A stretch of DNA of 13,204 nt. Source: Campylobacterales bacterium (lineage in GTDB: Bacteria > Campylobacterota_A > Desulfurellia > JAADFJ01). The notes below the pieces were generated by a model, which did not search any database, was not told the origin of the DNA, and was given only the letters and a program-made list of their open reading frames with translations. The position numbers and the translations under genes were made by a program. Below, in pieces: positions 8,604 through 13,204 of the stretch (within the stretch, counting starts at the first letter, position 1; each line of letters begins with the position of its first letter). The stretch covers positions 1 to 13,204 of the forward strand of contig JALWSW010000185.1 in assembly GCA_027080125.1 (NCBI GenBank). Reading direction: 5' to 3'.

Positions 8604-9446
8604 TTAAAATCGTTTCACAAAGCTGTGGCAATACGGATATTTTTCGGTTTTCAGGTAATAGTGTTGGTGATAACTTTCAGCTTTCCAAAACCGTCCGGCC
8701 TTTATGAGCTTTGTTGCCACCTTATAGCCTTTCAGGTTTAATATCTTTATCAGTTTTTCAGCGATCTGTTTTTGAGCATCGTTAATATAAAAAATCGCCG
8801 AGTGATACTGTTTTCCGATATCATGACCCTGACCGTTAACCTGAGTCGGATCGTGTATCTGAAAAAAAAGCTTTGCCAGTTCCTCAAAATCGGTTTTGGT
8901 CGGGTCATAGATAACCTGAGTTGTTTCGTAATGTCCGGTTTCTCCTGCGCACACCTCATCGTATGTGGGATTTTGCAGTTTACCTCCCATATAACCTACT
9001 TGCGTAAGAATAACTCCCTCAAACGATTGAAAATAATATTCAACTCCCCAGAAACAGCCGCCTGCAAAATACGCCTTTTCCAGTTTTTCCTCGGAAACAA
9101 AAGAGAGCGAAACCGAATTTACGCAATATCGGGTATTTTTCGTGGTAAACTGCTCTCCTGTGAAGATATGCCCAAGATGAGCATCGCAACGATTGCATAG
9201 AATTTCGGTTCTCAGTCCGTCTGCGTCGGGTATTTTCTTTATTGACCTATCGATTGCATCATCAAAACTTGGCCAACCGCAGCCGGCGTCAAATTTATCT
9301 TCGGATATGAAAAGCGCCGCATTGCATCTTTTGCACAGATAGATTCCGTTTTTGAAAAATTTGTTATATTTTCCGCTGCCGGGAGGCTCTGTTTGCTTGT
9401 CGATTATCACCCGTTTTTCATAGTCGGTAAGTTTATTATATTTCAT
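8604..9446 (-). CDS. msrBA: Bifunctional methionine sulfoxide reductase, MsrB-MsrA fusion
   Basis: This 280-residue protein reduces both R- and S-methionine sulfoxide, repairing oxidised proteins with thioredoxin as usual donor. The N-terminal MsrB domain (about 1-118) has the zinc cysteines C38, C41, C84 and C87 (CKRC, CNRC), the GCGWPSF motif with C56 and the catalytic C108 in RYCVNS. The C-terminal MsrA domain (about 124-280) has the catalytic C131 in AGGCFWG, then GETGHYE and a GHDIGKQYHSAIF stretch, with C273 near the end as a likely recycling cysteine. There is no signal peptide, so a cytoplasmic site is expected, unlike the secreted PilB-type fusions. The ATG at 9444-9446 has AGAGGT four bases upstream. 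The gene points away from flhA and converges on the efflux operon; it is probably monocistronic within this window. Confidence 0.95.
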   Translation of the reverse strand: MKYNKLTDYEKRVIIDKQTEPPGSGKYNKFFKNGIYLCKRCNAALFISEDKFDAGCGWPSFDDAIDRSIKKIPDADGLRTEILCNRCDAHLGHIFTGEQFTTKNTRYCVNSVSLSFVSEEKLEKAYFAGGCFWGVEYYFQSFEGVILTQVGYMGGKLQNPTYDEVCAGETGHYETTQVIYDPTKTDFEELAKLFFQIHDPTQVNGQGHDIGKQYHSAIFYINDAQKQIAEKLIKILNLKGYKVATKLIKAGRFWKAESYHQHYYLKTEKYPYCHSFVKRF

Positions 9447-9450
9447 TTTT

Positions 9451-9456
9451 ACCTCT
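9451..9456 (-). promoter_or_regulatory. Ribosome binding site of msrBA
   Basis: On the minus strand AGAGGT precedes the msrBA ATG by four bases, supporting the chosen start. Confidence 0.6.
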
Positions 9457-9579
9457 TTTGTTTTTAAATCTTGCGGTCGATTGAACTGCTTTGATATAAA
9501 TCTATTTCTGTTTTTCGCTTTTGCAATATCGAAATTTACTTTATTGATTTTGCGCGATTTTTAAGTAAAGCGGTATATT

Positions 9580-9608
9580 ATGATATTGCTTATTTAAACA
9601 CTTGACAA
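9580..9608 (-). promoter_or_regulatory. Candidate sigma-70 promoter for msrBA
   Basis: Read on the minus strand, TTGTCA (9608-9603) and TATCAT (9585-9580) are separated by 17 bases, each one mismatch from consensus. Transcription would begin near 9573 and give an msrBA leader of roughly 127 bases. The -35 overlaps the -35 of the flhA-side promoter. This is inferred from sequence only. Confidence 0.45.
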
Positions 9609-9629
9609 GGATAAAAGAATATCTATAGT
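9602..9629 (+). promoter_or_regulatory. Candidate sigma-70 promoter for flhA-flhF-flhG
   Basis: A perfect -35 TTGACA (9602-9607) and a -10 TATAGT (9624-9629) lie 16 bases apart, with AT-rich sequence upstream. Transcription would begin near 9636, giving a flhA leader of about 85 bases. I see no convincing sigma-28 or sigma-54 motif here, so this flagellar operon may be driven by the housekeeping factor. Confidence 0.6.
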
Positions 9630-9644
9630 GAGTAAAAAAAGGCG

Positions 9645-9655
9645 TTCACAGTGAA
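9645..9655. repeat. Short palindrome TTCAC-A-GTGAA in the flhA leader
   Basis: TTCAC (9645-9649) and GTGAA (9651-9655) are perfect inverted copies around a single A. The element lies about ten bases downstream of the predicted start of transcription, a position where a repressor could act. It resembles half-sites of parS but has an odd centre. It may also be chance. Confidence 0.3.
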
Positions 9656-9658
9656 AAT

Positions 9659-9715
9659 ATGCGCGAAGCGTTACTTTTGCAACTGTTTCTTAGCAAAATA
9701 CAAGGAAGAATATAA
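9659..9715 (+). CDS. Possible 18-residue leader peptide upstream of flhA
   Basis: An ATG at 9659 opens a frame reading MREALLLQLFLSKIQGRI and stops at TAA 9713-9715, three bases before the flhA ATG. The flhA ribosome site lies inside this frame, so its translation could couple to or occlude flhA initiation. Its own ribosome site is weak and such a short frame may arise by chance. No known leader peptide is recognised. Confidence 0.2.
   Translation: MREALLLQLFLSKIQGRI
9702..9708 (+). promoter_or_regulatory. Ribosome binding site of flhA
   Basis: AAGGAAG precedes the flhA ATG at 9719 by ten bases, slightly long spacing but the only good match. It supports this start over internal ATGs such as residue 11. 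Confidence 0.55.
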
Positions 9716-9718
9716 TCT

Positions 9719-11788
9719 ATGGCTTCTACCGCTATAGTCCGCTCTTATATGAGCGATGCTGCGATTATAGCCGGCGGACTGATTACACTTGGTGTTCTGA
9801 TAATACCGTTGCCTTCGTTTTTGCTGGATTTTACGATAAGTTTAAGCTTTACGATAGCAATACTGATTCTTTTTGTCGCCATCTATATTTCAAAACCGCT
9901 TGAATTTTCAACATTTCCGTCGCTTTTGCTTATAATAACCATCTATCGGCTTGCACTTAATGTCGCAACAACACGGGCTATTTTGCTGCACGGTCATGCT
10001 TCAGCCTCTGCGGCAGGACATATTATAGAGACGTTTGGTTTTACGGTTGTCGGCGGAAACTTTGTTGTCGGTATAATCGTATTTTCAATATTGGTCATAA
10101 TAAATTTTATAGTTATAACAAAAGGTGCCACAAGGATAGCAGAGGTCACCGCACGTTTTACTCTTGATGCAATGCCCGGAAAACAGATGAGTATCGATGC
10201 GGATTTGAACGCCGGATTGATTGATGAGGCTACCGCAAGAGCAAGAAGAGAGAGTATTGCAAAAGAGGCTGATTTTTACGGAGCTATGGATGGAGCAAGC
10301 AAATTTGTAAGAGGCGATGCGATTGCAGGACTGCTTATAACGTCGATTAATATTATAGGCGGTATAATCATAGGTGTTGTTCAATACAATATGCCGATAG
10401 CAGCTGCTGTGGATCGGTTTACCGTCCTGACGGTGGGAGACGGTCTTGTAAGCCAGCTTCCCGCGCTCATAATCAGTAGTGCGGCAGGGCTTGTTATATC
10501 GAGAACATCCTCAGGAGAAACCAACCTTGCATCAGGTTTGACAAAGCAACTGCTTGGTCATTCCAAATCGGTTGCAACAAGTGCTGCAATTCTCTTTGCT
10601 TTGGCGCTTGTTCCGGGTCTTCCAACCGTTCCGATAATGATGTTTTCATCTATAATGGCGATTTCGGCATACACAAGTTATAGGGCAAGAATCAGAATGG
10701 AAAAAGAAAAAGAAGATGTTAGGCAAAAAGAAAAGACCGAAAGTGCCGCTAAGGCAAAAACCGAAAATATAACTGATCTTCTAAAAGTGGATATGCTTGG
10801 TCTTGAAATAGGCTACGGATTGATATCTTTGGTTAATCCAGATGAGGGCGGAAGTCTGCTTGAGCGGATCAGAGGCATAAGGCATCAGCTTGCCCTGGAG
10901 ATGGGCATTATTGTTCCGCCTATCAGAATAAGAGACAATCTTGAGATTGACAAAAACGAATATATCTTTTTGATAAACGGTTCAGAAATCGCAAGATACA
11001 CAATATTACCTGATAAATTTCTTGCAATGGGCGGAATAGGCGAGTTAGAAAAGGCGATACCGACTCACGAGCCTTCATTCGGGCTTGATGCATATTGGAT
11101 TGACAAGTCAAATCAGCAGGATGCCCTAAAGCATGGCTATACCGTTGTAGATCCGGCAACCGTTATCGCTACACATGTATCTGAGATTATAAAGAGCCAT
11201 GCCGCCGAGTTGCTGACCAGGCAAGATACCCAAAAACTGCTTGATACTTTAAAAGAGCAGTATCCTAAGGTTGTCGAAGAACTTGTTCCAAAAACCCTTT
11301 CGCTCGGGGTGGTGCAGAAAGTATTAAAAAATCTTCTTTTAGGCGGCATTCCGATAAGAAATCTGCTGACGATTTGCGAAACATTATCCGACTATGCATC
11401 CTATACAAAAAACCCGGATCTTCTGACCGAGCAGGTAAGAGCGGCGCTTTCAAGAACCATAACCGACAGATTTAAGGATCAGGACGGAAAACTTCATGTC
11501 ATATTTGTTTCGCCGGAGGTTGAAAAAACAATCGAGGAGGCGATAAAAGGCACAAACAAACTTTATCTTGCGCTTTCTTCTGAAGATGCGGATAAGATTG
11601 TGAAATCTGTATCCGAATTAATGAAGCAATCGGCAGAAAACGGTAATGACGCTGTTTTGATTGTTAACCCTAAGATACGTCAGCCGCTTGAGGATTTTCT
11701 ACGCAGAAACATCAAAAATGTTCATGTTCTTTCTTTTGCTGAGATCTCAGATAACGTAAATATCGAATCGGTTGGTGCGGTAAGTTGA
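9719..11788 (+). CDS. flhA: Flagellar biosynthesis protein FlhA (export gate)
   Basis: FlhA forms the nonameric export gate of the flagellar type III secretion system in the inner membrane and docks chaperone-substrate complexes in the cytoplasm. The 689-residue length is standard. The N-terminal half has about eight membrane segments (between 15 and 315). It carries YRLALNVATTRAILLHGH (76-93) and the conserved FHIPEP cytoplasmic loop with FTLDAMPGKQMSIDADLNAG (147-166), GAMDGASKFVRGDAIAG (188-204) and DGLVSQLPALI (241-251). A charged linker (about 322-350) leads to the C-terminal cytoplasmic domain, which contains RIRGIRHQLALEMG, VVDPATVIATH and GGIPIRNLLTICE (542-554). It is flagellar FlhA rather than an injectisome homologue, judging by its flhF-flhG neighbours. 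It is first in its transcript; no flhB lies upstream. It overlaps flhF by four bases (TTGA). Confidence 0.97.
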   Translation: MASTAIVRSYMSDAAIIAGGLITLGVLIIPLPSFLLDFTISLSFTIAILILFVAIYISKPLEFSTFPSLLLIITIYRLALNVATTRAILLHGHASASAAGHIIETFGFTVVGGNFVVGIIVFSILVIINFIVITKGATRIAEVTARFTLDAMPGKQMSIDADLNAGLIDEATARARRESIAKEADFYGAMDGASKFVRGDAIAGLLITSINIIGGIIIGVVQYNMPIAAAVDRFTVLTVGDGLVSQLPALIISSAAGLVISRTSSGETNLASGLTKQLLGHSKSVATSAAILFALALVPGLPTVPIMMFSSIMAISAYTSYRARIRMEKEKEDVRQKEKTESAAKAKTENITDLLKVDMLGLEIGYGLISLVNPDEGGSLLERIRGIRHQLALEMGIIVPPIRIRDNLEIDKNEYIFLINGSEIARYTILPDKFLAMGGIGELEKAIPTHEPSFGLDAYWIDKSNQQDALKHGYTVVDPATVIATHVSEIIKSHAAELLTRQDTQKLLDTLKEQYPKVVEELVPKTLSLGVVQKVLKNLLLGGIPIRNLLTICETLSDYASYTKNPDLLTEQVRAALSRTITDRFKDQDGKLHVIFVSPEVEKTIEEAIKGTNKLYLALSSEDADKIVKSVSELMKQSAENGNDAVLIVNPKIRQPLEDFLRRNIKNVHVLSFAEISDNVNIESVGAVS

Positions 11789-12966
11789 GATATAGGACAT
11801 ATACAGCACGCTCCCAAAGTGAAGCTATAATAAAAATTAAAAACGACCTTGGACCTGATGCTACCATAGTTTCGGTAAAAAAGGTTAAAAAACGTTCATT
11901 TCCGCACTGGATAATACCGAAAGAGTTTATAGAGATTGTGGCTGCTGTCGAGGATTCTTCTGTAAAGCAGAAACCCGCAAAAAAGGCTGAAGCAACTCCT
12001 ATTACATACAAAAAAGAAGATGCTTCGCGCCTGGTTTATGAAAGACGTGTTTCAAAAGACCTTTATGAAATCAAGAAAATTATTGAGAAAAATTTTTCTG
12101 ATATCGACTTTGCCGATCTGTTGAAGCGAATAAGAAACGATCTTTCGGTTCTTAAAGATTCTATCAAAATTTACAAAGACAAATCGATTCCGTTTGAGCT
12201 GCGTGAGCATATCAAAAAAGCTGATAAAGCGGGAATAGACCCTAATCTGTCAAGAAAATTTGCCACCGATATCTCGGAAAATCTTCCGCATGATGAGTTG
12301 TCGGATTATCAAAAGATTAACGCACTTTTTACAAAGATGATTGCGCAATCTATCAATGTGAAAAATATAGATTTTAATCAGGACAAAAAGGTTGTCTGCC
12401 TGATTGGTCCTACCGGCGTCGGCAAGACCACAACAATAGCAAAATTAGCCGCAACCGCTATGATAAAGCACAAAAAGGATGTTGCAATCATAACATTGGA
12501 TACATACAGAATAGCTGCCGTTGAACAACTTGCGAGCTATGCGAAGATTATGAGCATGCCTATGGAGGTTGCTTTTGATAAAACAGATGTCGAGAATGCC
12601 ATAAAAAAATTTGACAACTATCAATTTATCTTTATCGATACAGCCGGAAGAAGCCAGAAAGATGCCGATCATATAAAGGAGATAGCCGATTCGTTGCCTG
12701 CTGAGGAACTTGATGTTCTGCTCACGCTTGCTGCTAATGTCAAAGATGAAGATATCGAAGAAAGCTATAAAAGTTTTGGGATTGTGCCTATTAAAGGCAT
12801 GATATTTACAAAGATTGACGAGGCAAATAATCTCGGCTCTATATTTAATATCTCATTCAAGAGCAGGCTTCCTATCTATTTTTTTGCAACTGGTCAGAGG
12901 GTTCCTGAGGATATATTAGTTCTTGAGCCACTTGAGATAGCCAATATGATTTTGAGAAATGAGTGA
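11785..12966 (+). CDS. flhF: Flagellar SRP-like GTPase FlhF
   Basis: FlhF is the third SRP-family GTPase; it marks the site of flagellar assembly, often the pole, and recruits early basal-body parts. The 393-residue protein has the N-terminal B domain with NDLGPDATIVSVKKV (20-34), a helical N domain (about 90-195) and the NG GTPase. G1 is GPTGVGKTTT (208-217), the insertion-box/G2 region is LDTYRIAAVEQLASYA (238-253), G3 is DTAGRS (285-290), G4 is TKIDEA (342-347) and G5 lies at GQRVPED (370-376). The start is TTG at 11785, overlapping the flhA stop as TTGA. The encoded RYRTYTARSQSEA matches the usual FlhF N-terminus and no earlier start is available. With a weak ribosome site, initiation is probably coupled to flhA termination. 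Confidence 0.96.
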   Translation: MRYRTYTARSQSEAIIKIKNDLGPDATIVSVKKVKKRSFPHWIIPKEFIEIVAAVEDSSVKQKPAKKAEATPITYKKEDASRLVYERRVSKDLYEIKKIIEKNFSDIDFADLLKRIRNDLSVLKDSIKIYKDKSIPFELREHIKKADKAGIDPNLSRKFATDISENLPHDELSDYQKINALFTKMIAQSINVKNIDFNQDKKVVCLIGPTGVGKTTTIAKLAATAMIKHKKDVAIITLDTYRIAAVEQLASYAKIMSMPMEVAFDKTDVENAIKKFDNYQFIFIDTAGRSQKDADHIKEIADSLPAEELDVLLTLAANVKDEDIEESYKSFGIVPIKGMIFTKIDEANNLGSIFNISFKSRLPIYFFATGQRVPEDILVLEPLEIANMILRNE

Positions 12967-13204
12967 CCAGGCAACCGGTTTGAGAAGAATGGTGAGTAAG
13001 AACACCCGTTATATCGTGGTCACATCGGGAAAAGGCGGAGTCGGAAAAACAAATATCTCTGTTAATTTGACATTGGTGCTTGCAAAAACAGGCAAAGAGG
13101 TGATGCTATTTGATGCGGATCTGGGACTTTCGAGCGCTGATCTGGTATTGGGTGTTGCTCCGAAGTATAGCATGAACGACCTTATTGAGGGCAGAAAACA
13201 GCTT
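12959..13204 (+). CDS. flhG: Flagellar number regulator FlhG (FleN/YlxH, MinD-like ATPase), 5' part only
   Basis: The first 82 codons are present and the frame runs off the window, so the protein is truncated by the edge, not broken. It carries the MinD/ParA deviant Walker A KGGVGKTN (25-32) and the FlhG-typical A' and switch stretch DADLGLSSADLVLG (52-65). Upstream of these, residues 3-9 read DQATGLR. This matches the DQAxxLR motif of FlhG that stimulates FlhF GTPase and distinguishes FlhG from MinD. FlhG restricts flagellar number and, with FlhF, shapes flagellation pattern. The start ATG lies inside the flhF stop (ATGAGTGA, eight-base overlap). An internal ATG at residue 11 would lose the activator motif, so I prefer the first. 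Confidence 0.93.
   Translation, partial: MSDQATGLRRMVSKNTRYIVVTSGKGGVGKTNISVNLTLVLAKTGKEVMLFDADLGLSSADLVLGVAPKYSMNDLIEGRKQL

Noticed and set aside
8772..9200. A 142-codon + strand open frame opposite msrBA
   Set aside because: It lies wholly within msrBA, whose motifs are intact, and shows no recognisable domain; it is a shadow frame.
9535..9569. Inverted repeat TTTACTT / AAGTAAA
   Set aside because: Arms are only seven AT-rich bases with a 21-base loop and mismatches on both sides; likely chance.
9645..9655. Possible parS site (ParB binding)
   Set aside because: The core of parS is CACGTG within TTTCACGTGAAA; this palindrome has an extra central base (CACAGTG) and only 11 matched positions, so it is not a canonical parS.
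387..13204. parA and flhG as duplicates of one gene
   Set aside because: Both have the KGGVGKT Walker A, but flanking motifs differ (DLDPQGNATSG versus DADLGLSSADLVLG) and FlhG has the DQAxxLR motif; they are distinct families.
1..13204. Mobile elements, CRISPR arrays, tRNA or rRNA genes
   Set aside because: No transposase-like frame, regular direct-repeat array or structured RNA gene was seen; the window is nearly all coding with conserved housekeeping and transport genes.

Overview
The window looks like chromosome from a flagellated, didermic (outer-membrane-bearing) bacterium with an AT-leaning genome. The envelope evidence is a TolC-type outer membrane lipoprotein, a periplasmic adaptor and an RND pump. 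The motility evidence is flhA-flhF-flhG. Gene spacing is very tight and ATA/AGA codons are common. The combination would fit groups such as the Deferribacterota or related thermophilic/anaerobic diderm lineages, but no rRNA or other taxonomic marker is present, so this placement is a weak guess.

Left block (1-8553, all + strand): the 3' end of a polytopic membrane protein gene, then parA, parB, an outer membrane efflux lipoprotein, a membrane-fusion adaptor, an RND inner-membrane transporter and an EamA/DMT transporter. Gaps run from +35 bases to 14-base overlaps, so these genes are probably one transcript. ParA and ParB together segregate the chromosome origin region. The next three products form a complete tripartite efflux pump, and the EamA protein is an additional single-component exporter. 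The promoter lies outside the window to the left.

Middle (8554-9718): msrBA on the minus strand is a fused methionine sulfoxide reductase (MsrB then MsrA) that converges on the efflux operon. A 272-base divergent intergenic region between msrBA and flhA holds two back-to-back sigma-70-like promoters whose -35 hexamers overlap in one palindrome (CTTGACAAG). It also holds a TTCAC-A-GTGAA palindrome and a possible 18-codon leader ORF that ends three bases before flhA.

Right block (9719-13204, + strand): flhA (flagellar export gate), flhF (SRP-like GTPase that positions the flagellum) and the start of flhG (MinD-like ATPase that limits flagellar number). They are joined by overlapping start/stop codons. 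FlhG keeps the N-terminal DQAxxLR motif known to stimulate FlhF.

All protein genes belong to known families. I did not find a convincing new biological system. The most interesting items are the probable CTG start of parB, the parAB-efflux operon arrangement, and the shared -35 divergent promoter with leader ORF in front of flhA.
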